NCBI GenBank assembly: GCA_024680365.1
Contig: JAILCN010000052.1
Location: forward strand, 1-59,830
Length of the DNA stretch: 59,830 nt
Reading direction: 5' to 3'
From: Solobacterium sp.
GTDB lineage: Bacteria; Bacillota_I; Bacilli_A; Erysipelotrichales; Erysipelotrichaceae
The position numbers and the translations under genes were made by a program. Shown here piece by piece: positions 1-6,391 of the stretch. The notes under the pieces are model-generated. The model saw only the letters and a program-made list of their open reading frames with translations. It did no database searches and had not been told where the DNA came from. The first letter of the stretch is position 1; each line of letters opens with the position of its first letter.

Positions 1-134
1 TATTCTCTGCCTTACAATTCGGTGCCAGCTTCGCCGCCGGCGTGCCCGTTTCAGCAGTACCAGTTATATCCGTCGCGGGTGCCGTCGCAGCGGTACCAAA
101 AGACCCGCCGAGCCGGGTCCGCTACGCCATCGTT
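1..134. other. Unassigned GC-rich end of window
   Basis: This stretch is more GC-rich than what follows and encodes nothing I recognise. The rightward frame that opens at 42 runs into the agrB fragment, but its first ~30 residues (Ala/Val/Pro-rich) do not resemble an AgrB start. It is probably flanking DNA joined to the agrB copy by recombination, or the tail of a gene outside the window. Confidence 0.3.
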
Positions 135-349
135 TGCATTCAAAAGTGTCATGTGTCTGAACATACTGTTTACAGCCAAAAAGAGATTGTTCTGATCCGG
201 TATGGACTGGATGTTGTTCTTCTAAATGGATCTGAGATACTGTGTATTCTGATCATTTCTCTTTTCCTGAAGAAGTTTGCAGTAACAGTGATCTATACTG
301 TCTTCTACAGCTGGCTGAGGATCCACTGCGGCGGGTATCACTGCAAAAG
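135..349 (+). pseudogene. Truncated duplicate of agrB (5' part only)
   Basis: About 215 bp closely match the first ~75 codons of the intact agrB at 2045, with roughly nine in ten bases identical by eye. Homology begins at the start-codon region and stops abruptly just after the GGYHCKSKGS motif. The copy therefore keeps the catalytic His of the AgrB cysteine endopeptidase, but a Ser and then unrelated sequence replace the catalytic Cys seven residues later. The four downstream transmembrane segments are absent. There is no start codon or ribosome site at the homologous place. It is read as a dead recombination remnant, and fusion to the upstream frame is unlikely to give a working protease. 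Confidence 0.85.
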
Positions 350-460
350 CAAAGGAAGCAGCCTCATCAGAATTTGTGTGCGGACCGGAAAATCGCGCTG
401 TTCTTACCTGCGGCCGGACTTTCACCGTCTGGAGATATGCCATACCCGACAAATGCGTAA

Positions 461-487
461 AAAGAAGCACCGCAAAAGTGCTTCTTT
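461..487 (-). terminator. Terminator of the agrD-like operon
   Basis: The inverted arms 461-470 and 478-487 (AAAGAAGCAC/GTGCTTCTTT, 7-nt loop) are followed on the minus strand by a run of T. It lies 40 bp after the lipoprotein gene and closes the leftward agrD-like operon. The symmetry would allow it to act from the other side too. Confidence 0.8.
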
Positions 488-526
488 GATATCATTATAT
501 CCCGTGATACAGAGGATCCTGCAGGA

Positions 527-988
527 TCACTCCTCTATTATCTTTAACGGCCATACAGGTTCTGCCAGATATAGTTCACCTGTCCCTTTATCCTTTAGCA
601 CAAAGGTATAGGAGTGCTTTTCAAAATAAGATAAGACTTTATCTAAATCTTGTTCTTGAATTGTATAATATGCATACTCATTCAAACTGTCATACGCAGG
701 TCCTTTTCCCCGGCATACTGAAAGCATGTTGCTGCCGCCGGCTTCGATTTCTTCATCATCTTGAATATACTGACGGAATTCTTTCCAGTTCTTATCCTCC
801 GCAGTAGTTATTTTATCAATCTTTAAATCTTGTTTTGACAGATAGATTTCATACCCGACCTGATATTTGTCATCAGCGACTTTTCTCATATAGGAACAGC
901 CGCCATACACTCCTTCTGCGCTTTTGTATTTACTGCAGCCTGTCAGAGATACAAGCAGGATTGAAATGAACAATACTGATTTTCTCAT
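527..988 (-). CDS. Small secreted lipoprotein, third gene of agrD-like operon
   Basis: Product of 153 residues. The N-terminus is a type II signal peptide: MRK, a hydrophobic stretch, then the lipobox LTGC at about residues 15-18. The mature protein should be lipid-anchored on the outer face of the membrane. The rest is polar, with two Cys and many Tyr/Glu, and I recognise no family. The start at 988 is chosen because GGGTGG sits nine bases upstream and it gives a compact signal peptide; ATG 994 and TTG 1012 are in frame but less well placed. It follows the secreted protein gene by 42 bp on the same strand and precedes a strong terminator, so the two should be co-transcribed. A quorum-controlled envelope function is inferred from context only. 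Confidence 0.75.
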   Translation of the reverse strand: MRKSVLFISILLVSLTGCSKYKSAEGVYGGCSYMRKVADDKYQVGYEIYLSKQDLKIDKITTAEDKNWKEFRQYIQDDEEIEAGGSNMLSVCRGKGPAYDSLNEYAYYTIQEQDLDKVLSYFEKHSYTFVLKDKGTGELYLAEPVWPLKIIEE

Positions 989-1030
989 TATCATATACCA
1001 CCCTTTATTCAATAGATAAATGAAGCTGTA

Positions 1031-1732
1031 TCAAAAAGAACGCATCCAGGATTCTGAATAATTACTATTCGTACCACGCTTTGCATTAATCTGGACATAG
1101 AATCTTGTTGCAGTTATATTCATGTCTGGATCAATAGAAATTGAAGGTGTCCAGCTGCTTATACCATTGACCGTTCCGCTTGTACTGGTTCCTAAATGGT
1201 CATGCTGTGTCTGCCCAGTTACAATACTAACATTGCCTACACCATTATTGGCTATTTCAATATATGAATCCAAAATAATAAAGCCATCATAAACGCCGGA
1301 AACCGCATAGCTTAATGTATTTAATCTGTAATACTTTACGTTATTGCTTCCATATACCTGTGTATAAGAAAACGTCACATTCGTCGTAATAGAGCCATAA
1401 AAGAATGGTGGATATTCTGAACCGGGGATTGCTCTTAGTGTTTCTGTTTTTGTCATCTGACTGAGTTCATCGTTATCAAGATACTTTACAGCAAAGATAT
1501 ACGATTCTGTGTATTCATCCGTGAGACTATTATATTGAATGTTCTTGTCTTTGAATGTTTTTTTAATTGTCAGACCTTTTTCCGTATGTTTTACGGAAGA
1601 ATCAATTAACTCATAATTTGAATAATCAGTACTGAAAGTCTCTGTATTTGCTTTTTCCCGTGCATGAACCGGCTGCAGTACTGTTAACAGCATGAACACC
1701 GCTGTCAACAACTTCATCATTATCTTTTTCAT
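1031..1732 (-). CDS. Secreted protein of unknown function, translationally coupled to agrD-like gene
   Basis: Product of 233 residues with a classical signal peptide: basic start, hydrophobic core, and probable cleavage after PVHA near residue 24. The mature part is rich in Ser, Thr, Asn and Tyr and looks beta-rich. It has no Cys and no cell-wall anchor, so it is probably released. I recognise no domain. Its ATG overlaps the stop of the preceding small gene (TAATG), and GGGGAG lies upstream, indicating translational coupling. Its place directly behind an AgrD-like peptide suggests an exported effector made together with the signal, for example an adhesin, toxin or surface factor. That role is an inference. 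Confidence 0.75.
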   Translation of the reverse strand: MKKIMMKLLTAVFMLLTVLQPVHAREKANTETFSTDYSNYELIDSSVKHTEKGLTIKKTFKDKNIQYNSLTDEYTESYIFAVKYLDNDELSQMTKTETLRAIPGSEYPPFFYGSITTNVTFSYTQVYGSNNVKYYRLNTLSYAVSGVYDGFIILDSYIEIANNGVGNVSIVTGQTQHDHLGTSTSGTVNGISSWTPSISIDPDMNITATRFYVQINAKRGTNSNYSESWMRSF

Positions 1733-1887
1733 TATCTGTTCTCCCCGTTCGATTCTGTTCTGTCATGAAGCTGCTGTTTGAGTTTTCGTACATCCGGCTG
1801 GTAATTCCCGGCATGTGATGTACTCACAAGTGAATGTTGTGCAATCCAAATCAGAAGATTGCAGACCGATGACGTGAAGAAATTCAT
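1732..1887 (-). CDS. agrD: AgrD-like cyclic peptide precursor (serine ring)
   Basis: Product of 51 residues, with a very strong ribosome site (AAAGGAGGAGA, about 8 bases before ATG 1887). The layout matches AgrD precursors: an amphipathic N-terminal leader (MNFFTSSVCNLLIWIAQ), a short core (STSHAGN), then YQP and a charged tail. In Listeria AgrD the ring is C-FMFV followed by YEP. Here S-HAGN is followed by YQP, so Ser takes the place of the ring-forming Cys at the same spacing. A lactone rather than a thiolactone would result, as known for the S. intermedius peptide. The gene is divergent from agrB instead of following it, and it heads an operon with two exported proteins. Family assignment rests on motif spacing and context; no search was possible. 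Confidence 0.68.
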   Translation of the reverse strand: MNFFTSSVCNLLIWIAQHSLVSTSHAGNYQPDVRKLKQQLHDRTESNGENR

Positions 1888-1915
1888 TTGTTCTCTCCTC
1901 CTTTTCTTCACCGTC

Positions 1916-1944
1916 ATTGTAGTTTGCTATATATTACATTTCCA
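1916..1944 (-). promoter_or_regulatory. Probable promoter of the agrD-like operon
   Basis: On the minus strand, TGGAAA (1939-1944) and TACAAT (1916-1921) are separated by exactly 17 bp. The predicted start is about 22 bases before ATG 1887 and leaves room for the strong ribosome site. The -35 overlaps the TGGA arm of the left-hand dyad (1941-1954), suggesting control by a bound regulator, probably the LytTR protein. Confidence 0.5.
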
Positions 1945-2014
1945 TTATTCTGGAGAAAAACCCCCTTTTTCCGGAATATTCCGGAAAATGAACGTTTTTT
2001 TCCAGGATCCTGGA
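1941..2014. promoter_or_regulatory. Three dyads at 30-bp spacing between agrD and agrB
   Basis: There are three palindromes with TCC...GGA arms: 1941-1954 (TCCA-N6-TGGA), 1967-1988 (perfect, 22 bp, core TTCCGGAATATTCCGGAA) and 2001-2014 (TCCAGGATCCTGGA, perfect). Their centres are 1947.5, 1977.5 and 2007.5, so each is 30 bp from the next, about three helical turns on the same face. The outer two overlap the -35 boxes of the two divergent promoters and the middle one is shared. The likely binder is the LytTR regulator at 2587, although the arms do not match published AgrA repeats. Confidence 0.6.
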
Positions 2015-2038
2015 CTATTTGTTGACAAATGTTATAAA
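2011..2038 (+). promoter_or_regulatory. Probable agrB promoter with extended -10, leaderless transcript
   Basis: TGGACT (2011-2016), a 16-bp spacer and TATAAA (2033-2038) preceded by TG at 2030-2031 form an extended -10 promoter. The start would fall at or next to the A of ATG 2045, so the mRNA would have no leader. This agrees with the lack of any ribosome site before agrB. The -35 overlaps the right-hand dyad, mirroring the agrD promoter. Confidence 0.5.
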
Positions 2039-2044
2039 TGATGT

Positions 2045-2587
2045 ATGCAAAAGCGTCATGTGTCTGAACATACTTGTTACAGCCAGAAAGAACTTGCTCT
2101 GATCCGGTATGGACTGGAGGTCGTCCTTCTGAATGGATCTGAGATACTGTGCATTCTGATCATTTCTCTTTTCCTGAAGAAGTTTGCAGTGACATTGATC
2201 TATACTGTCTTCTACAGCTGGCTGAGGATCCACTGCGGCGGATATCACTGCAAAAGCAAAGGAAGCTGTTTTGTTTCCTATGTACTGTTCTTTCTTTGCT
2301 TTGTTCTTTGTGCTGATATGGAGCTCAATATGCTGTTATATCTGCTGTATTTTGTTTCTGTTTTCTATATTGCGGTCAATGCGCCTCTTCAGCATGTTCT
2401 GAATCCATTGTCTGCTTCAGAAATCAGAAATAACAGAAGACTGACATGGTTCATCCTGGTTCTTTCTGGTGCAGCATTTACTTTCATCCCTAAATACAGG
2501 ATCTCTGTTCTGTTTGCGGTATTCTTCAATGCAATGATGTGCTTTATACTTAAACATAGTGATGACTATCTTTCGGAGGCTGACTGA
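2045..2587 (+). CDS. agrB: AgrB-type membrane endopeptidase
   Basis: Product of 180 residues, the usual AgrB size. AgrB trims the C-terminal tail of AgrD and closes the peptide ring at the membrane. The motif RIHCGGYHCKSKGSC holds the catalytic pair His68 and Cys75, seven apart as in S. aureus AgrB (His77/Cys84). Hydrophobic segments occupy about 30-60 and several stretches from 76 to 170, giving four or more membrane passes. The first in-frame ATG after a stop is 2045 and no ribosome site precedes it; a leaderless mRNA is proposed. Its TGA overlaps the next ATG (TGATG), so it is coupled to the LytTR regulator. A truncated relic of this gene lies at 135-349. Its substrate is presumably the divergent 51-residue peptide. 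Confidence 0.88.
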   Translation: MQKRHVSEHTCYSQKELALIRYGLEVVLLNGSEILCILIISLFLKKFAVTLIYTVFYSWLRIHCGGYHCKSKGSCFVSYVLFFLCFVLCADMELNMLLYLLYFVSVFYIAVNAPLQHVLNPLSASEIRNNRRLTWFILVLSGAAFTFIPKYRISVLFAVFFNAMMCFILKHSDDYLSEAD

Positions 2588-3279
2588 TGCGAATTCGTAC
2601 AACTGTAATCGATGATGATGCTTATGATCTGAAAAGGATCATAAATGAACTTGAGAAAATATCCTCTGAATCTGAATATCTGTTTCAGACAAACGGCTTT
2701 ACAGATCCGGATCTTGTGAAAGACTTTCAGAGTGACTGGTTCATTGTGGATATCGATCTTAACGGGAAATCAGGATTTGATGCCGCTGACAGGATCAGCC
2801 GTGAGAATCCTGCCGCAAAAATCATCTTCTGCACATCCCACGATGACCTTGTCTTCCAGTCATTCGGTACCAATGTATTCTATTTTGTCCGCAAGGATAA
2901 ACTGCATTCGGACCTGATCGATTGCATTAAGAAGTATGTGCGCACACAGGAAAACTGGTACCTGATGAAAACTCCCGATACCACATCAGGCATTGACTGG
3001 AACAGGATCGTCTATTTCGAAGTCGCAGGCAAAGATCTGTATATTCATCTTTCCAATGGTTCTGAACTGAAAGAGCGGAAAACGTTAAAACAGGTCATCT
3101 CTGAGCTGCCGGAAAACCTGTTCCTGCAGCCATCTTCTTCCTATCTTGTCAACTGTGCGTTCATTACCGCGGTCAAAGACAAGAGCATTGTTCTGAAAGA
3201 CAGTTCGGAAATACCCATTGTCAAAGAAAGACGAAAAGAAGTGATGCAGGGGTATCTCAGATACAATACATGGAGGTAA
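2587..3279 (+). CDS. LytTR-family response regulator (AgrA-like)
   Basis: Product of 230 residues. Residues 1-120 form a receiver domain with acidic residues 9-11, phosphoacceptor Asp55 (in VDIDLNG), Thr83/Ser84 and Lys103. Residues ~130-230 are a LytTR DNA-binding domain (IVYFEVAGKDLYIHL...SSYLVN). This is the AgrA architecture: phosphorylated by the adjacent AgrC-type kinase, it should bind the agrD/agrB intergenic region. It overlaps agrB by one base and is followed six bases later by the kinase gene, so agrB, regulator and kinase form one operon. The dyads at 1941-2014 are its most likely target. Confidence 0.88.
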   Translation: MRIRTTVIDDDAYDLKRIINELEKISSESEYLFQTNGFTDPDLVKDFQSDWFIVDIDLNGKSGFDAADRISRENPAAKIIFCTSHDDLVFQSFGTNVFYFVRKDKLHSDLIDCIKKYVRTQENWYLMKTPDTTSGIDWNRIVYFEVAGKDLYIHLSNGSELKERKTLKQVISELPENLFLQPSSSYLVNCAFITAVKDKSIVLKDSSEIPIVKERRKEVMQGYLRYNTWR

Positions 3280-3285
3280 CGGATC

Positions 3286-4533
3286 ATGCTGGATATATTT
3301 CTGAATCTTCTCGAGAGCGGCATGTATGCTTTGTTTCTGAAAAGTTTCTCTGATTCTGATGACAGACGTACATGGATCTGTACTGCCGTATATTTCCTGT
3401 GTGCTTTTGCCTCTGTAACAGCATTCAATCTGATGACATTTAATGAATCTTTCATATTTATTGTGGATATCCTGCTTGCCTATTCCTATCTGCATGTAAC
3501 ATCAGAACACAAAGGATTCAATGGTCTGTTTCTGGCAGCTCTGCCGACACTGATCGTATACATGGTCAGTATTCCGGTAACGATCCTGCTCTGTGAGATG
3601 TTTTATGGAACGATCGATTTCGCGTCTCTTGCGAAAGAGCATTATATGCTTCTGACATGTGTTACGCAGCCTTCCCGGGCATTGTTGTTCTGGATCACCG
3701 CAAGAAAACTGCATGGTGATTTTTCTGCCCTTTCCAGGAATGAATATGTAAAGCTGTTTCTCGCAACCGTCATCTGTGAGATCATGTTTGTCTCGATTGC
3801 CAATCTGCTGTTTGTGAATATCTACAGCGGTGTGGATATCACCATATCTGCTGTATGCATTGTTCTGCTGATCATTCTGCTGTTTGATATATTCTCTGAT
3901 ATCGCTGTGATCAGAAAAGACTCTGATGATAAAAAGCTGCAACTGTCTATTCTTGAAAGTCAGCTTGACGCAAATAAAAAGGCACTGAGTGCCCAGGAAG
4001 ATTTGTATCAGATCCGTCATGATCTCAAGCATTTCCTCACTGCTCTTTCAGAAGGCAATGTTGATCCGGAACTGACCGAAAAATTCAAAGAAAAGTATGT
4101 GAGTTCCGTCCTTCCGTATCAGTCAGCGTCCCCGACGATCAATTACATTCTTACACTGAAGAAAGAAGAAGCTGTCAGGAAGGGAATTGATTTCAGCTGT
4201 GCACTCAATATCGCTGATGAAGTTCCTATGGAACAGGCAGACCTGTATCTTCTGCTTTCCAATCTCCTGGATAATTCCATCGAACACATCGGCATTCGCA
4301 AAAAGATTTCTGTTGAAATTGAATACCTCAGAGATGCTCTGAAGATCAGGATCATCAATTCCCATGACAGAAAAGTTCTGGATGAAAACGGAGAGATCAA
4401 AACACGTAAAAACGAGCACCATGGATACGGAATCTATACAGTGAAAGCACTGTTAAAGAAATATAACGGAAATATGAACATGGATGAGAACACAGAACAG
4501 TTCTCGGTATTTGTCTATATTCCCTTTGAATAG
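3286..4533 (+). CDS. AgrC-like sensor histidine kinase (HPK10 type)
   Basis: Product of 415 residues. Residues 1-205 contain about six hydrophobic segments, the AgrC-type sensor domain that binds the cyclic peptide. The kinase core follows: His in LYQIRHDLKHFLTAL (about residue 245), the N box LLSNLLDNSIEH (about 325) and the G box HHGYGIYTVK (about 382). No D box is evident, as is normal for this family. Start 3286 has GGAGG upstream (tggaggtaacggatcATG). It is the last gene of the rightward agr operon. No hairpin terminator is clear right after it; an intron remnant follows. Confidence 0.88.
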   Translation: MLDIFLNLLESGMYALFLKSFSDSDDRRTWICTAVYFLCAFASVTAFNLMTFNESFIFIVDILLAYSYLHVTSEHKGFNGLFLAALPTLIVYMVSIPVTILLCEMFYGTIDFASLAKEHYMLLTCVTQPSRALLFWITARKLHGDFSALSRNEYVKLFLATVICEIMFVSIANLLFVNIYSGVDITISAVCIVLLIILLFDIFSDIAVIRKDSDDKKLQLSILESQLDANKKALSAQEDLYQIRHDLKHFLTALSEGNVDPELTEKFKEKYVSSVLPYQSASPTINYILTLKKEEAVRKGIDFSCALNIADEVPMEQADLYLLLSNLLDNSIEHIGIRKKISVEIEYLRDALKIRIINSHDRKVLDENGEIKTRKNEHHGYGIYTVKALLKKYNGNMNMDENTEQFSVFVYIPFE

Positions 4534-4552
4534 TGTTCAGCAGATACACAAA

Positions 4553-4623
4553 ATAGGGCAGAAGGGGATCGTTAATCCCGCCCCTTCCAATGCACCGTAC
4601 GTACGGGTCTCGTATACGGCGCT
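4553..4623 (-). mobile_element. Remnant of group II intron 3' end (domains V and VI)
   Basis: On the minus strand, 4591-4623 reads as a domain V hairpin: GCGCCGTATACG, loop GAGA, then CGTACGTACGGTGC, with a CGC triad as in class C/B bacterial introns. The next ~38 bases (GGAAGGGGCGGGATT/GATCCCCTTC) form a domain VI-like stem. No reverse transcriptase or upstream intron domains are present, so this is a degraded tail. Recognition is by motif memory only. Confidence 0.55.
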
Positions 4624-4674
4624 GCATCAGTAATTCCGATCATGCCGGTAGAGCTGTCACTTTCAGTTTTTCTC

Positions 4675-5545
4675 TTAATTTCTCAGACAGCCAATTGGCA
4701 CAACCAAAACTCCGTCTTTTCTTCTGTATGCGTATGACCCAACCGCTGTCAGCACCATTAGAAATGACGGCTCTTTCATCTTTGTTTTGTCAATGATGTC
4801 CGCTGTCTTCAGCAATGATCTGGCACCGTCTTCAATTAATTTTTCACCGCCAAGCTTAAATTCAACCAATCCGTATCTGCCATTTCTCAAATGAATAACG
4901 CCATCACATTCCAAGCCTTCTTTGGTTCGGAAATGGTAAACATTTCCTTCCAGTGATTCTGCATATACCCTCAGGTCACGCATGCACATTGTCTCGAATA
5001 AGAGTCCGCATGTATTCAGATCGTTCATCAGATCCTGCGGTCCGATTCCAAGCGCTGCGGCAACAATTGAAGGGTCTGTAAAATACCTTGTATCTGATGT
5101 TCTGATTGCAGTTTTCGAGCGAAGATTCGGACTCCATGCAGGACAATCTTCAATTACAAAGATTTTTCTCAGGGCATTTGTATATGAAAGAATTGTTTCC
5201 TGACTTAGATTCATATCGTCATGTGCTTCAATATCTCTCGCAATCGCTGTAAAAGGCACAGCTGTACCCTGGTGTCTTGCATATGATCTTACCAGCATTT
5301 TTGTTCTTTCTTCATTGCGGTTAATTCCGTCTGCTCTGTTGATATCTGAACGAACAACAGCATCCAGGTAATCATATGCCTGAATCAAGGCATCATCTCC
5401 TGTCAGTAATGTCGTCTGCGGCCAGCCTCCACGGCATACCAGATATGCAATATCATCGAGTGAAAGCCTGCTTTCTCCATAAATCTGTTCATCTCCATTC
5501 CAAGAAAACAGCTGTTCAAGACTTACGTTTCCTGAAGATTCACCA
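4675..5545 (-). pseudogene. AAA ATPase with DUF4143 domain, N-terminus lost
   Basis: From FGESSGNVSLEQLF onward the frame matches the C-terminal ~290 residues of the AAA_14/DUF4143 ATPases. Seen in order are the region after the ATPase core, then SYTNALRKIFVIEDCPAW, RYFTDPSIVAAALG, LLFETMCMRDLRVY and the nuclease-like fold with HFRTKEGLECDGVI and YGLVEFKLGG. These proteins are normally ~420-450 residues with Walker A and B motifs first. Those motifs are missing, and the frame upstream of about 5545 is non-homologous filler reaching into IS200-related sequence. It is therefore truncated, probably by the events that brought in the IS. The cellular role of this family is poorly known. Confidence 0.75.
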
Positions 5546-5552
5546 AAAAAAA

Positions 5553-5667
5553 CGGTGATTTGGCGAATATTTGACCGGTGATTTGGCGATTCGATAATAT
5601 ATAAATAAATCTCCACCGGCCAATCTGGGTTTTAGCAACCAATAAATATCCACCGGCCAAGCTGGTG
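5553..5667. repeat. Two pairs of short direct repeats beside the IS200 right end
   Basis: GGTGATTTGGCGA occurs twice about 26 bp apart (near 5553 and 5578), and TCCACCGGCCAA occurs twice about 35 bp apart (near 5611 and 5650). The second pair includes the subterminal hairpin of the IS200 right end (CCACCGGCCAAGCTGGTGG). The arrangement suggests repeated insertion or slippage at this end. Confidence 0.55.
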
Positions 5668-6342
5668 GTTTTTCAGTTTCGGGCATAGCCCTGCTCTCAG
5701 AGCTACGCCTTACAGCGTAAATGTGGTCTGCGCGTGCATACTATTTCTTCTTACCCGTAAACGGATCTTCAAGTTCAAGCTCTAGTTGCTCGGCTGCCTG
5801 ATCTTCTTTCAATTGGTTCTGTATATACTCTGCTATCTTCTTTGTATTTTTTCCTACTATATCCACATAGTAGCCTCGGCACCAGAATTGTCTGTTTCTG
5901 TATTTGAATCTTGCGTTTGCCCATCTTTCAAATATCATCTGACTGCTCTTTCCTTTCAAGTATCCAACAAATCCTGACACGCTCATCTTCGGCGGTATCT
6001 CCACCAGCATGTGCACATGATCCGGGCACACTTCCGCCTCAATGATTGTCACCCCCTTCCAGTCGCACAGCTGCCTCAGCATCTGTCCGACTTCCAGCCT
6101 CCTGGCTTCATAAAATGCTTTTCTTCTATACTTTGGCGCAAATACGATATGATACTTACAATTCCACTTCGTCTGTGATAGACTATGCAGGTCATCGGTG
6201 TATGCCATGATAAAAACCTCCTCTTATTCTTTCGTTGTAGTTTCGCAGACCACACACGAAATTATAAGCCAGGAGGCTTTTTTCATCATCTCTCCGCTAA
6301 AGCTTGGCTGGACCCCCGGACTATCCGGTGGTTTTAGCAGCC
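5640..6342 (-). mobile_element. IS200/IS605-family element
   Basis: A single tnpA is flanked by subterminal hairpins instead of terminal inverted repeats. The right end has CCACC...GGTGG near 5651-5669, and the left end has an imperfect palindrome around CCGGATAGTCCGG near 6316-6331. An 11-bp inverted repeat, TGTGGTCTGCG (5722-5732) and CGCAGACCACA (6244-6254), also brackets the gene. Exact ends cannot be set by eye. The left end abuts the terminator of gap. There is no TnpB gene. Confidence 0.65.
5741..6208 (-). CDS. tnpA: IS200/IS605 transposase TnpA (Y1, HUH)
   Basis: Product of 155 residues, the normal size. This enzyme cuts and joins single-stranded DNA at the element ends. Visible are the HUH motif (PDHVHMLVEIP, about residues 62-72) and the C-terminal helix NTKKIAEYIQNQ with the nucleophile Tyr (about 127). 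The N-terminal signature YHIVFAPKYRRKAFY is typical. Start 6208 is preceded by GAGGAGG. The gene appears intact, so the element may still be mobile. The last ~20 residues are acidic and variable. Confidence 0.9.
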   Translation of the reverse strand: MAYTDDLHSLSQTKWNCKYHIVFAPKYRRKAFYEARRLEVGQMLRQLCDWKGVTIIEAEVCPDHVHMLVEIPPKMSVSGFVGYLKGKSSQMIFERWANARFKYRNRQFWCRGYYVDIVGKNTKKIAEYIQNQLKEDQAAEQLELELEDPFTGKKK

Positions 6343-6373
6343 AAAAAGGCTGCCGTTTGCACAGCAGCCTTTT
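6343..6373 (-). terminator. gap terminator
   Basis: On the minus strand GGCTGC, a ten-base loop and GCAGCC are followed by TTTTT. Stem arms are at 6348-6353 and 6364-6369, twenty bases after the gap stop. Confidence 0.85.
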
Positions 6374-6391
6374 GTAATGATGATTCAATAA

